A DNA stretch of 64,000 bases. Origin: an uncultured Cohaesibacter sp. (GTDB lineage Bacteria; Pseudomonadota; Alphaproteobacteria; Rhizobiales; Cohaesibacteraceae). Under the pieces are notes generated by a model, which worked only from the letters and a program-made list of their open reading frames with translations, was not told the origin of the DNA and searched no databases. Location: contig NZ_OY821667.1 in the NCBI RefSeq assembly GCF_963682185.1, forward strand, positions 2,616,501-2,680,500, read 5' to 3'. A program made the position numbers and the translations under genes. Positions 54,106-63,953 of the stretch are shown here, piece by piece (position 1 is the first letter of the stretch; each line of letters begins with the position of its first letter).

Positions 54106-54519
54106 TTAGCTTTCCGCACCCTCTCCGGCGATCTCACGCACCAGTTCAACGATCTTGCGCCGCACTTTCTGGTCTTTGATCTGTACGAAGGAGCGGTTTA
54201 ACTGCAGGCCTTCTGAAGAGGACAGGAAGTCGATGACAAAATTCTCCGACTTGGATTCGGCGAGGCCCTGAGCTTCTTGGGGGGTACCTGGGGCATCTTC
54301 AAAGAAAAAGGAAACCGGAACTTCCAGAACGGTTGCGATATGCTGCAACCGGCTGGCACCAATCCGGTTGGTACCTTTTTCGTATTTCTGAATCTGCTGG
54401 AATGTAATGCCCAGATGCTCTCCAAGTTTTTCTTGGCTCATAGAAAGCATCATGCGACGAAGTCGGACACGACTTCCAACATAGACATCAATTGGATTCG
54501 GTGCTTTTTTACTGGCCAT
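54106..54519 (-). CDS. XRE-family transcriptional regulator upstream of metK
   Basis: The 137-residue protein has an N-terminal Cro/C1 helix-turn-helix: VGSRVRLRRMMLSMSQEKLGEHLGITFQQIQKYEKGTNRI, followed by LQHIATVLEVPVSFFF and a C-terminal region of about 60 residues without known motif. Proteins of this exact layout are found next to metK across Hyphomicrobiales and were described in Sinorhizobium as PhrR-type regulators. Its link with methionine or SAM control is suggested by conserved position only. Confidence 0.9.
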   Translation of the reverse strand: MASKKAPNPIDVYVGSRVRLRRMMLSMSQEKLGEHLGITFQQIQKYEKGTNRIGASRLQHIATVLEVPVSFFFEDAPGTPQEAQGLAESKSENFVIDFLSSSEGLQLNRSFVQIKDQKVRRKIVELVREIAGEGAES

Positions 54520-54697
54520 TTGGCTCTCTTTTTTGTTTGACGTGTTGTTCTGTGTGACAAATTTTATGCACGTCTATCTGGTTATTTTGCAGGTTCCGCT
54601 GCCTGCGTTTTTCCCGTAAACCGTTTGCGCCTTTAGCTATAGAAAACGGGATTCTACAATAGTGCCGTGTATTAACGCTATATGTCAATTATTACAA

Positions 54698-56287
54698 TTA
54701 GTGGATTTTGAATTTTCTCGTTTTGATTAATACAAGGCAACCAGTCAGCAACCATAAGAAAAAAAACAGCCAATCACCGAAGCGGGCATAGAGAGTTGAG
54801 GGCAGTCTTGCTGGAACGATTCCCTGTACAAGTCCATCGGTGCCAAGATCCTGTTTTGCCACCAATCTGCCATACGGATCGATCATTGCCGAAACGCCTG
54901 TATTCGCGGAACGAATGACCGGCAAACCGGTTTCGACTGCGCGCATCTGAGCCAGATGCAGATGCTGCAACGGGCCTGCTGTTAGACCAAACCAAGCATC
55001 ATTGGTGACATTCACGATCATATTGGCGCCCGCAGGATAGGAAAGAATTTCTCGTGGAAACGCGATTTCATAGCAAATCAGGGGTAGAATTTTTCCGATA
55101 TGAACATCACCAAGCAGTTTTCTTTTCTTACCCGAGGAAAAACCGGAAAGTTGCATGGCTAGCTGCTTAAGTCCGATGGCACGCAACCAACGCTCTTTGG
55201 GTAAATATTCACCAAACGGGACAAGATGAATCTTGTCGTAGGAGGCCATGATGGTTCCGTCACCGGAGAGTTGGTAGATGGAATTATAAACGTGTTCGCG
55301 ATCGGTAAAATCGACTTCTCTTCTGAGGGCGCCGGTCAATAATGTCGCCTTGTCCGGTAGGGCGTCCGCAATCGCCGCCAACCCGGCAGGTTGTTCGATC
55401 AGATAGAAAGGAATGGCTGTTTCTGGCCAGACAAAAAGGTCGACTTTTTCAACAGGATACCCTTCACTATCCAAAGTTGTTAAGGCGAGAAGGCGATTGA
55501 AAATCCAAGATCGATTCTCCAGTTTCCATTTTTCCTGTTGCAGAATATTTGGTTGGATGATGCGTACGGTAACAGGAGCGTCCGGCTGGGGAAGGGGCTG
55601 AGCCAATCGATAGAAGCCGAATGCCCCTTGGCCTACAAACAAAAGCACGGCTATAGCGGCCAGCCCGTAGCCGGTTCTACGTGAAGAGGCTTCGGTGAAG
55701 AGAAAAACTGGCAGAGCAAAGATGATGGGGGCAATCAACCCCATAGCCTGAGGACCAATGAGCGACAGGGCCTGCATCATGACTGTCGTGGATGTCAGCG
55801 CCTGTCCAATGCCACCCCATGGCAGACCGGTGAAAATCGTGCCGCGTAGCCATTCAAGCGCTGCCCAGGCAAGAGCCAACCAGATGACCCGCATGGGGGA
55901 TGATGACCAAAGCGGGGCAACAAGGCCGCAGGCGGCAGCCCAGAAGAGAGCCAGCCCGGCAGCAAAGAAAAACAGGGCAAAGGGCATCAGGACTGCAAAT
56001 TTGTCCGCTTCCACGAGGAAAGCCGCGCCAATCCAATAGAAGGTGCAAAGAAAGAAGCCCAGCCCGAAGACCCAGCCCACAAGGGCCATGGAGCGAACGG
56101 CCTTTTTGGGATCTTTGCCCAGAGAGGCAGAATCCAGCAGCCAGATAAAGACAGGAACACAGAGCCAGAGCAGCGGAAACCAGCTCACCGGCGCTTGCCC
56201 CAGGCTCGCTAGACATCCTGCAAGAAAAGCGACAAGCAGGCGCCGCCAACCATCAAGCAAAACAAGATTTGAGATGAGAAACGCCAT
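54698..56287 (-). CDS. lnt: Apolipoprotein N-acyltransferase
   Basis: Lnt adds the third acyl chain to lipoproteins in the inner membrane. The protein has an N-terminal block of six membrane spans (from GWRRLLVAFLAGCLASLGQAP to about residue 200), a periplasmic nitrilase domain with the catalytic set in FVWPETAIPF (Glu), DKIHLVPFGEYLP (Lys) and LICYEIAFP (Cys), then NVTNDAWFG, and a final C-terminal span. The ATG at 56287 gives 529 residues, normal for Lnt; a TTG at 56329 is an alternative. Neither has a good ribosome site. Confidence 0.94.
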   Translation of the reverse strand: MAFLISNLVLLDGWRRLLVAFLAGCLASLGQAPVSWFPLLWLCVPVFIWLLDSASLGKDPKKAVRSMALVGWVFGLGFFLCTFYWIGAAFLVEADKFAVLMPFALFFFAAGLALFWAAACGLVAPLWSSSPMRVIWLALAWAALEWLRGTIFTGLPWGGIGQALTSTTVMMQALSLIGPQAMGLIAPIIFALPVFLFTEASSRRTGYGLAAIAVLLFVGQGAFGFYRLAQPLPQPDAPVTVRIIQPNILQQEKWKLENRSWIFNRLLALTTLDSEGYPVEKVDLFVWPETAIPFYLIEQPAGLAAIADALPDKATLLTGALRREVDFTDREHVYNSIYQLSGDGTIMASYDKIHLVPFGEYLPKERWLRAIGLKQLAMQLSGFSSGKKRKLLGDVHIGKILPLICYEIAFPREILSYPAGANMIVNVTNDAWFGLTAGPLQHLHLAQMRAVETGLPVIRSANTGVSAMIDPYGRLVAKQDLGTDGLVQGIVPARLPSTLYARFGDWLFFFLWLLTGCLVLIKTRKFKIH

Positions 56288-56429
56288 GAAAATAGGCCGT
56301 TTGACAAGAATCACAAAATAGTTGGACAATTGGTATAGGAGTTAGAGGCCTCATTAAAGCAATAATATGTCTACCGGCGGGAAAATCGGAAAGAGTGCGC
56401 CCCAAAGGCCAAATGATATGGACTGGATT

Positions 56430-58016
56430 TCAGGCGCACATGGAAGGATTTTTGATTAATTTGAGGGCCTTGGCCTTTTCAGCCTTGTCTTCCAGAGCTG
56501 GCTGCGACATCTCGAATCCCGGCTCGGCAGCCAGATCGCGCGGACGCCCCAAATAATAGCCTTGGGCTTCCTGACAGCCTGCCACGCGCAGCATATCGAG
56601 CGTTTCCTTGTCTTCAATGCCTTCGGCCAGGACTTCGATATCAAGGCTGCGACCGATGCCGATCATGGCTGAAATGATGGCCATGTTGCCGTGACTATTG
56701 GTCAAATCGCGCACGAAGGAGCGGTCGATCTTTATCTTGTCAATCGGGAAGGAAGACAGATAACTCAAGGAAGAATAGCCGGTTCCGAAATCATCCAGCG
56801 CAATGGTGATCCCCAAGGTACGCAATTGCTTGAGGGTCTCGATGGTTCGCTGGTTGCTCTGAATGAACAGGCTTTCGGTAACCTCCAGCTCCAACCTGTG
56901 GGCGGGCAGGCCGGTTTCCTTAAGAATGCTCTCGACCATGGGTACCAGATCGACCTTCTTGAACTGGATGGGAGATAGATTGACAGCAACACGCAATGGC
57001 TGGGTCCATCGAGCAGCTGTTATGCAGGCTTCTCGCAGGGCAAATTCAGAGAGTGGCAGGATGAGGCCATTGCGCTCGGCGATCTGAATGAAGGTTCCCG
57101 GGGAAATCCAGCCGCGGGAAGGATGATCCCAGCGCATAAGAGCTTCAAAGCCTGTCTGTTTGCCGCTCACAATGCTGAATTGCGGTTGGAAATGGAGCTT
57201 GAATTGGCCCTGAGCGATCGATTTGCCCATCTCTTGGGACAGCTCATGGTCCATGTGAGCGCGCACATCCTGGCGCTGTTCAAAGCGACAGATCTGGTTC
57301 CGCCCTTCCTGTTTTGCGCGCAGAAGCGCAAACTTGGCCTGTTGCAGCAACACGCTGACCCTATAGCCATGGTGGGGAAACTGGATATAGCCGCCGGAGA
57401 CTGTAATCTCGATCGGGCGACCATTGAAGCGATAGGGCTGCTTGAGATAGGAATGCAAAATCTGGATACGCTGCTCGAATGTCATGCTGGTTCCCAGTTG
57501 GTCTATGACAATGGCAAATTCATTGCCGGACAAACGGGCGACCATCGCCTTGTTTTGCTGAAAATGGGAGAGGCGCTGCGCAAATTCTTGCAGCAGCAAA
57601 TCTCCGTTCTCGGTGCCCAGAATGGTGTCCAGCTCTTTAAACCGGTCAATATCGACGAGAAGCAGTGCGAAGGGCGTGTTCTGATACTCTGCAGACTTCA
57701 GGCGCTGATAGACCGAAGAGAGGAAGAGCTGCCGGTTGGAAAGCCCCGTCAGATTGTCGCGAGATTTAATCTCTTCGATCATACCGCGAAGCGTTTTGCG
57801 TTTGAGCTTCTGTTTGCTGTTGAGGAATAGAAAGTAATAGCCCACCAGAAAGGTCAGCGTCAGAATGGGAAGCTGCCGTATGAAAGGACTTGAATGGTGA
57901 GATAAAACCAGCGCCAGAACCAGAAGGCCCAAAAGCACAAAGAATTTACGAGGCGCCCCTAGATCGGAGTCGATCAGTTTATATTTGGTCGACGGGTCTT
58001 GCATCAAACTGCTCAT
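56430..58016 (-). CDS. Membrane GGDEF-EAL protein with a degenerate GGDEF motif
   Basis: The 528-residue protein has two N-terminal membrane spans (FFVLLGLLVLALVLSHH and LPILTLTFLVGYYFLFL), a GGDEF domain and a C-terminal EAL domain. The GGDEF signature reads SGNEF, so cyclase activity is unlikely. The EAL domain has GFEALMRWDHP, ELEVTESLFI, IALDDFGTGYSSLSYL and KIDRSFV plus AEGIED, the metal and substrate residues of an active cyclic-di-GMP phosphodiesterase. It probably hydrolyses cyclic di-GMP, perhaps with the GGDEF domain as a GTP sensor. The ATG at 58016 begins MSSLMQDP; a TTG nine bases upstream is possible. A paralogue of the same layout lies just upstream. Confidence 0.9.
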   Translation of the reverse strand: MSSLMQDPSTKYKLIDSDLGAPRKFFVLLGLLVLALVLSHHSSPFIRQLPILTLTFLVGYYFLFLNSKQKLKRKTLRGMIEEIKSRDNLTGLSNRQLFLSSVYQRLKSAEYQNTPFALLLVDIDRFKELDTILGTENGDLLLQEFAQRLSHFQQNKAMVARLSGNEFAIVIDQLGTSMTFEQRIQILHSYLKQPYRFNGRPIEITVSGGYIQFPHHGYRVSVLLQQAKFALLRAKQEGRNQICRFEQRQDVRAHMDHELSQEMGKSIAQGQFKLHFQPQFSIVSGKQTGFEALMRWDHPSRGWISPGTFIQIAERNGLILPLSEFALREACITAARWTQPLRVAVNLSPIQFKKVDLVPMVESILKETGLPAHRLELEVTESLFIQSNQRTIETLKQLRTLGITIALDDFGTGYSSLSYLSSFPIDKIKIDRSFVRDLTNSHGNMAIISAMIGIGRSLDIEVLAEGIEDKETLDMLRVAGCQEAQGYYLGRPRDLAAEPGFEMSQPALEDKAEKAKALKLIKNPSMCA

Positions 58017-58309
58017 TTTAGCCAAGTTTGACCTGAACCCTAGAGTATATTCCTAAATAAAATCAGAACTTAAATGGTTAATAAAATATTCTTCAAAAAA
58101 CCATCACACGGAAACTATGTCGTGCAAATAGAAAAATGGGATCGTGATATTCTTATAATAGAAAAGAGGGATTCTTATGTAAAATTGAGATGGCACAATA
58201 TGACTGTTCTTCTCTCTCCCCGTTTGATCGGTGAGAAAGGGCAAATGCGCGGAAAATCTTTGCTAAAATAGAAACCCGACAGAAGTTTCAAAACCGGAGG
58301 GTGCCAGCA

Positions 58310-59842
58310 TCAGGCAACCTCGGCGCTCGGCTTCGAGGGCCTTTGCTCTATCTTTTTTGGTTCTTCTTCAATATCTCTTGGCTCTCCGAGCAAGAAGCCC
58401 TGAGCCTGATCCACCCCGGCAAGCCGCAGAATTTCATAGGCCTGTTTGTCTTCAATGCCCTCAGCTGTAATCTGCATATTCAAGCTTTTGCCCATACCGA
58501 TCACCGCAGAAATGATGGCCATCGAACTGTCGTCGGTGGCAAGATTCTGCACGAAGGACCGGTCAATCTTGATTTTGTCGAAAGGAAAGCTGGTTAGGTA
58601 GGCCAGAGATGAATAACCCGTTCCGAAATCATCCAGAGCAATGGAAATGCCGCGCCGTTGCAAAAGCAAAAGATCGGCCGACACCTCATCATTGATGTCG
58701 ATAAACAGGCTTTCAGTGACCTCCAGCTCCAGCCTTTTCGGATCCAGTCCGGTTTCAAGCAAAGTTTCGGTCACCAGATCTGAAATGACGCATTGACGCA
58801 TTTGGATCGGAGACAGGTTTACAGCCACCTTGAGCGGTGTTTCCCATTTACTGGCCACTTGGCAGGCCTTGCGCAGAACAAACTCCGAAATCGGAATAAT
58901 CAGACCATTCTGCTCGGCAATGGGGATGAATATGTTGGGCGAAATCACTCCGCGATCTTTGTGGTCCCACCGCACAAGGGCCTCAAAGCCTGTCTGCTTG
59001 CCGGTCGCAAAGCTGAATTGCGGTTGGAAATAGAGGACAAATTCGCCCTCCTGCAAGGCCCGATCCATGTCCTGCGACAGGAAATGGTAATCCATCATTT
59101 TGGAATCGGCGACTTCGTCATAGCAACATACCTTGTTATGGCCTTCCTTCTTGGCGCGCTGAAGAGCAAAAAAGGCATTTTGGTTAAGGCCTTCGGGATC
59201 TTTGCCATCCTCAGGGAACAGGGTGGTGCCCATGGACACGGTCATGTCGACGGATTGCTTGTGGCATAGATAGGGCTTGTAGAGGGTTTCGAAGATCTCG
59301 CGGACCTTTGTTTTCAGACTGCTGCTGTTGCCATCATAAGGCACAATGAGGGCGAACTCGTCGCCACCAATACGTGCGGCATCGGCATCTGTCTCTGCCA
59401 ATTGCGCAAGGCGGGTCGCAAATTGCTGCAAAAGCTGGTCAGCAGAGTTGTAACCCAGAAAGGCATTCAGCTCCTTGAAGCGGTCTATGTCCAGCAGCAG
59501 TAAAATAAAGGCCTGATCCTTATCATTCTCTACTCGATTGGCCAGATGGCGCTGAAAGGCCTCGCGATTGGCCAGCTCTGTCAATTTATCCTTGGCAACC
59601 AGAGTATCCATCGCTTCCACAGCAGCCACGCGTGAACTATTGAGCTGAATGAGGACGATGCACGAAAGCATTGAAATAAAAGCTATCGTTGCAAGCTGAA
59701 TCATGGACCGGGTTTCGGGATCCTGATTATCAAACATAATGGAAACAGTTAAGGCGCAAATAAAATTTGCCACCATCAAGACGGCAAGAGCTGCTATTTC
59801 TTTGCTAAATAGTCGATCATATTTGCCAAAAAAACTGATCAT
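58310..59842 (-). CDS. Membrane GGDEF-EAL protein with an intact GGDEF motif
   Basis: The 510-residue protein has two N-terminal spans (IAALAVLMVANFICALTVSIMF and LATIAFISMLSCIVLIQL), then a GGDEF domain with an intact RIGGDEFALIV and an EAL domain with GFEALVRWDHKD, ELEVTESLFIDIND, LDDFGTGYSSLAYL and AEGIEDKQ. Both catalytic signatures are present, so it could make or degrade cyclic di-GMP; many such hybrids have one dominant activity. It shares about half its EAL residues with the neighbouring gene 300 bases downstream, consistent with tandem duplication. The ATG at 59842 has GGAG upstream. Confidence 0.92.
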   Translation of the reverse strand: MISFFGKYDRLFSKEIAALAVLMVANFICALTVSIMFDNQDPETRSMIQLATIAFISMLSCIVLIQLNSSRVAAVEAMDTLVAKDKLTELANREAFQRHLANRVENDKDQAFILLLLDIDRFKELNAFLGYNSADQLLQQFATRLAQLAETDADAARIGGDEFALIVPYDGNSSSLKTKVREIFETLYKPYLCHKQSVDMTVSMGTTLFPEDGKDPEGLNQNAFFALQRAKKEGHNKVCCYDEVADSKMMDYHFLSQDMDRALQEGEFVLYFQPQFSFATGKQTGFEALVRWDHKDRGVISPNIFIPIAEQNGLIIPISEFVLRKACQVASKWETPLKVAVNLSPIQMRQCVISDLVTETLLETGLDPKRLELEVTESLFIDINDEVSADLLLLQRRGISIALDDFGTGYSSLAYLTSFPFDKIKIDRSFVQNLATDDSSMAIISAVIGMGKSLNMQITAEGIEDKQAYEILRLAGVDQAQGFLLGEPRDIEEEPKKIEQRPSKPSAEVA

Positions 59843-60014
59843 AAGAGCTCCAGAGCATGAGTTGCCTGAACAATATATCAAACAAACTAATTCATGCCTA
59901 ACGACAATAGTAAATGTCATTTATTCTTAGAACGGATACAGATCTGGTGATAACTATTCTTTCGTAGGAACGGAAACAAAAGTTATAAATAAATCACATA
60001 GAGCAAGGCAAAGA

Positions 60015-60037
60015 AAAAGAGGGCAGAGCCCTCTTTT
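60015..60037. terminator. Terminator after the fab genes
   Basis: GAGGGC (60019-60024) and GCCCTC (60028-60033) are flanked by AAAA and TTTT, giving an extended stem and T runs on both strands. Confidence 0.8.
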
Positions 60038-60077
60038 GAATATTTGTTATTGTACGCGCCGTTAAGCTATTGGCAAA

Positions 60078-60893
60078 TCAAGATTTGTCGAGTTTGTCAA
60101 ACTTCGCGAGCGTTTCAACCGTCGGCATCGATATGCAGCTATAGCCGGAATCCACGAAGTGCACCTGACCGGTTACCTTCTTGGAAAGATCCGAGAGAAG
60201 ATAGAGGGCTGCGCCGCCAACATCCTCAATGGTGCAAACATCGCGCATCGGGCTGTTGTCGCGTTGATAACTATACATCTGGCGTGCGTCAGCTATGCCG
60301 TTGCCCGCCAATGTGCGCACGGGCCCTGCGGAAATGGCATTCACGCGAATGCCTGACGGACCGAAATCGTTGGCCAGATAGCGAACAGAGGCTTCAAGAC
60401 CTGCCTTGGCGACCCCCATGACGTTATAGTTCGGCATGACGCGGGTGGATCCGGCGTAGGTCAACGTGATCATTGACCCGCCATCGCTCATCAAGTCCGC
60501 TGCACGTTTGGCCGCTTCCGTGAAGGAAAAGCAGGAAATAACCATCGTACGGGAGAAATTGTCCCGCGATGTATCCGCATAGCGACCGCGTAGCTCGCTC
60601 TTGTCTGAAAAACCGATGGCATGCACGATGAAGTCGATCTTGCCCCATTTTTCTTTCAATGCCGCAAAGACAGCATTAACGGAATCGAGATCTTCCACAT
60701 CGCAAGGCATGACAAAGTCGGAATTGACGGATGCTGCAAGTGGCTTCACCCGCTTGCCCAACGCGTCACCCTGATAGGTGAAAGCAAGCTCGGCACCTTG
60801 ATCATGCAGCGCCTGGGAGATCCCCCAGGCAATTGAGCTGGCATTCGCGACGCCCATAATCAGGCCGCGTTTTCCTTCCATTAGACCGTTCAT
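60078..60893 (-). CDS. fabI: Enoyl-[acyl-carrier-protein] reductase (NADH)
   Basis: FabI reduces enoyl-ACP in each cycle of fatty acid elongation and is the triclosan target in many bacteria. The 271-residue protein has the loop GVANASSIAWGI, DFIVHAIGFSDKSELRG, and the catalytic Tyr-x6-Lys in YNVMGVAKAGLE, then GIRVNAISAGPVRTLAGNGI and VHFVDSGYSC. It begins 13 bases after fabB, the third gene of the fabA-fabB-fabI series that is conserved in Hyphomicrobiales. Other FabI copies may exist elsewhere. Confidence 0.96.
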   Translation of the reverse strand: MNGLMEGKRGLIMGVANASSIAWGISQALHDQGAELAFTYQGDALGKRVKPLAASVNSDFVMPCDVEDLDSVNAVFAALKEKWGKIDFIVHAIGFSDKSELRGRYADTSRDNFSRTMVISCFSFTEAAKRAADLMSDGGSMITLTYAGSTRVMPNYNVMGVAKAGLEASVRYLANDFGPSGIRVNAISAGPVRTLAGNGIADARQMYSYQRDNSPMRDVCTIEDVGGAALYLLSDLSKKVTGQVHFVDSGYSCISMPTVETLAKFDKLDKS

Positions 60894-60906
60894 ATGCTGG
60901 CAGCCC

Positions 60907-62124
60907 TTATCCGTTATAGCGCTGGAAAATCAGCGTAGCGTTGGTGCCGCCGAAGCCGAAGCTGTTGGAAAGAGCAACATCAATCGGTTTTTCGATCCGT
61001 TCACGCACGATATTCATGTCTGCAAATTCAGGATCAAGCTCGGTGATGTGAGCGGATTCACCAACGAAACCGGCCTGCATCATGAGCAGGGAGTAGATCG
61101 ATTCCTGAACGCCGGCAGCTCCCAAAGAGTGACCGGTCAGTGATTTGGTCGAAGCGATGTAAGGCTGATCGCCATCAAAGACTTCACGGATTGCACCGAT
61201 TTCTGCCGTGTCGCCCACGACGGTGGATGTACCATGGCAGTTGATATAGTCGACCTTGTTGTCCACGGTGGACATGGCCAGACGCATGCAGCGTTTTGCA
61301 CCTTCACCACTGGGGGCAACCATGTCGTAGCCATCAGAGGTGGCACCATAGCCAACGATTTCGGCATAGATCTTGGCGCCGCGCGCCTTGGCATGCTCCA
61401 GCTCTTCAACAACCAATACGCCAGCGCCGCCAGCAATGGCAAAGCCGTCACGGCTTACGTCATAGGCGCGCGAAGCGGTTTCCGGTGTGTCGTTATATTT
61501 GGAGGTCATGGCCCCCATGGCGTCGAACAGGTTGGACATGCTCCAGTCCAGATCTTCATGGCCACCGGCAAAGATGATGTCCTGCTTGCCCATCTGGATC
61601 AGCTCGTAGGCATTGCCGATGCAATGGGCCGAGGTGGAACAGGCCGAAGAGATGGAATAGTTGACGCCGTGGATCTTGAACCAGGTTGCCAGCGTTGCAG
61701 ACGCGGTCGAAGACATGGCCTTTGGAACCGCGAATGGCCCGATGCGCTTTGGAGAGCCGTTTTTGCGGGTAATGTCCGCAGCCTGCACAACGGTCTGTGT
61801 GGATGGTCCGCCAGAGCCCATGATGATGCCGGTGCGCTCGTTGGTGATATCACCTTCTTCCAGACCGGAATCTGCAATGGCCTGTTTCATGGCAACATGG
61901 TTCCATTCACCCCCTTTGGAAAGGAAGCGCTTGGCGCGGCGATCAACCAGATCGGTTGTATCAATATCCGGGGCACCCCAGACCTGACAACGGAATCCGT
62001 GGTCGGCAAAATCCTGCGAGAAGGAAATACCAGATTTAGCATCACGCAAGGATGCGGTGACGGCTTCGGCATCGTTGCCGATGGAGGAAACAATACCCAA
62101 GCCGGAAATGACTACACGTCTCAT
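60907..62124 (-). CDS. fabB: 3-Oxoacyl-[acyl-carrier-protein] synthase I
   Basis: FabB condenses malonyl-ACP with the cis-enoyl product of FabA, committing carbon to unsaturated fatty acids. The 405-residue enzyme has the nucleophile cysteine in [12 protein letters not shown] and the two histidines in [11 protein letters not shown] and [12 protein letters not shown]; the lysine and phenylalanine gate residues ([14 protein letters not shown]) close the fold. It lies downstream of fabA with an unusually long gap of 278 bases. Confidence 0.96.
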   Translation of the reverse strand: MRRVVISGLGIVSSIGNDAEAVTASLRDAKSGISFSQDFADHGFRCQVWGAPDIDTTDLVDRRAKRFLSKGGEWNHVAMKQAIADSGLEEGDITNERTGIIMGSGGPSTQTVVQAADITRKNGSPKRIGPFAVPKAMSSTASATLATWFKIHGVNYSISSACSTSAHCIGNAYELIQMGKQDIIFAGGHEDLDWSMSNLFDAMGAMTSKYNDTPETASRAYDVSRDGFAIAGGAGVLVVEELEHAKARGAKIYAEIVGYGATSDGYDMVAPSGEGAKRCMRLAMSTVDNKVDYINCHGTSTVVGDTAEIGAIREVFDGDQPYIASTKSLTGHSLGAAGVQESIYSLLMMQAGFVGESAHITELDPEFADMNIVRERIEKPIDVALSNSFGFGGTNATLIFQRYNG

Positions 62125-62402
62125 AATCGGGGCCTCACTGTAAATGTCGGGGCTCTATTTGCCAGATCATATCGCAGCGAAAGCCTTTGCCAGCGATATA
62201 ACCGAATTAATCTCTTGATAGGTGTTCTTCTCAGAAGCTGCAACATCTCTCAAAGACCTTATTCTCTAAAGACCTCTGAAATGTTCAATCTCTTGTGCTC
62301 AATGAGCCGGAAAAATGGCGCGGTGAAGGTGATGCGGATTTTTCTGCCCCCTTTGCCTCCATCGTCCGGCCCAGAACGGGACCCTATTGGCGGCCAAACC
62401 GC
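62125..62402. other. Gap between fabA and fabB
   Basis: No gene is supported here; the plus-strand open frame at 62295-62828 is antisense to fabA for most of its length. The size allows a separate fabB promoter, although no boxes were recognised. Confidence 0.35.
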
Positions 62403-62912
62403 TTAGGAGTCCTTGAAGGCTCCGACCCGCAAATCCTTTGCGACGAACACCACATTATCGTCAGCTTTGACCCAGCCATCTCCGATGCTGAGATTAAGAC
62501 GGCCCTTCATCACGCGCTTGAAGTCAACGCCATATGTGACGGTTTTGATGTCTGGCGTGATCATGCCGGAGAATTTGATTTCACCAACAGAGATGGCGCG
62601 GCCTTTTCCTTCAAGGCCCAACCAGCCAAGATAGAAGCCGGTCATCTGCCAAAGGGCGTCCAGACCAAGGCAGCCTGGCATCACCGGGTCGCCAGCGAAG
62701 TGGCAATCAAAGAACCACCGCTCGGGATTGATATCATATTCCGCGCGGATCATGCCTTTGTTATGCTCACCACCTTCTTCGGAAATGTGAGTGATCCGAT
62801 CCAGCATCAGCATCGGCGGCAATGGTAATTGCGGATTGCCAGGACCGAACATTTCTCCGCGGCTGCAGGTCAGAATCTCTTCATAGGTGTAGCTGGATTG
62901 GCGCTGTTCCAT
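62403..62912 (-). CDS. fabA: 3-Hydroxydecanoyl-[acyl-carrier-protein] dehydratase/isomerase
   Basis: FabA dehydrates hydroxydecanoyl-ACP and isomerises the trans-2 product to cis-3, the entry to unsaturated fatty acids. The 169-residue hot-dog protein carries the catalytic histidine in [20 protein letters not shown] and the matching aspartate in the same segment, with PPMLMLDRI near the start and GEIKFSGMI later. It is divergent from irr across a 612-base gap. Confidence 0.97.
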   Translation of the reverse strand: MEQRQSSYTYEEILTCSRGEMFGPGNPQLPLPPMLMLDRITHISEEGGEHNKGMIRAEYDINPERWFFDCHFAGDPVMPGCLGLDALWQMTGFYLGWLGLEGKGRAISVGEIKFSGMITPDIKTVTYGVDFKRVMKGRLNLSIGDGWVKADDNVVFVAKDLRVGAFKDS

Positions 62913-63524
62913 ACGGTTTCCACTCTTATCCTTCTATGTTTCACCCGCTTGGCTGGGTGATACAGTCTATACTTGCAGAATCTGTACAATAAATCCAATT
63001 AATTGAATTTGCTTGACCGATCCTTCTTTGTGCCTACGTTGCCAAATTGAATGCAAGCTTGCTTTTGGTGCTAAGCTTATAGCCTTTTCTCTGCGCAAGC
63101 ACTAGGCGTGCAAACGATTAAGTTCACATTTCAAAGCCTCTTCCAGACCAATCAGAATTGATGAGGTGCACCTTAAAACCGGGGCCTGAAACACACTTGT
63201 CATTTAGAGGGTAACGCAGCCTCTTTCAAGTCGCCTTTTGCGCGTATCCATCCAACAGGTTCTAGCATAAGCCTCTTGGGTTCCAAGCAAGCTATCCCAA
63301 ATTCGAATATTCAAAAAATGAATGGAAATGTTAAAAAACCTTAGCCAATATGCTATGATAGATATGCGATTTTCCTTAGTCGCCTTGCTCAAGGGCGCAA
63401 AAAGAATTATATCATCAAAGATGCGATCTGGTTGCATGAGAGACCGCCAGCGGGAATGGAACCGCTAGGAGTGGGCTACTGAAGATCGACAGTCAGATGT
63501 AACGGATACCCAAGGACCAATGAC
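62913..63524. other. Divergent region between fabA and irr
   Basis: The 612 bases are A/T-rich compared with the neighbouring genes. They should include the fabA and irr promoters and perhaps an Irr-bound box, but none could be assigned with confidence. The minus-strand open frame 63204-63437 has no ribosome site and no recognisable product. Confidence 0.4.
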
Positions 63525-63953
63525 ATGACCTCACAGCTGCAAAAATTCGATAAGCGATCTGCTCGGGATATGCTTGTGGGGGCAGGCCTGCGCCCGACGC
63601 GCCAGAGGCTGTCACTTGCAGAACTTTTGTTTGCCAAAGGAGACCGGCACGTCTCGGCTGAGCGCCTGCATGAGGAAGCTGAAAAAGTCAATGTCTCCGT
63701 CTCTCTGGCAACGGTCTACAATACCTTGCATCAGTTCACTGAAGCCGGGCTTCTGCGAGAAGTGGCTGTGGAGGGGACGAAGACCTATTTCGATACGAAC
63801 GTGTCCGATCACTACCATTTCTTTATGGAAGAAGAGGGCAAGGTTGTCGATATTCCCGGTGGCTTGCATGTGTCCGAGTTGCCCGAAGTGCCCGATGACA
63901 TGGAAATCACCCGTGTTGATGTGGTGGTCCGCTTGCGCCAGAAGCAAGACTGA
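63525..63953 (+). CDS. irr: Iron response regulator Irr (Fur family)
   Basis: Irr is the alphaproteobacterial Fur-family regulator that senses iron through heme and controls heme synthesis and iron uptake genes. The 142-residue protein has the winged helix (LRPTRQRLSLAELLFAKG, VSLATVYNTLHQFTEAGLL) and the histidine cluster DHYHFF where Irr has its heme-linked histidines. It contains no cysteine at all, so the N-terminal heme regulatory motif of Bradyrhizobium Irr is missing, as in Rhizobium and Brucella proteins. Divergence from fabA is the standard local arrangement. Confidence 0.93.
   Translation: MTSQLQKFDKRSARDMLVGAGLRPTRQRLSLAELLFAKGDRHVSAERLHEEAEKVNVSVSLATVYNTLHQFTEAGLLREVAVEGTKTYFDTNVSDHYHFFMEEEGKVVDIPGGLHVSELPEVPDDMEITRVDVVVRLRQKQD

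Noticed and set aside
58074-58271. 65-codon plus-strand frame between the two GGDEF-EAL genes
   Set aside because: The DNA is A/T-rich and the product is basic with no recognisable family; there is no ribosome site and no promoter. It may be real but cannot be supported.
63204-63437. 77-codon minus-strand frame between fabA and irr
   Set aside because: No ribosome site, no recognisable product, and it occupies a likely promoter region.
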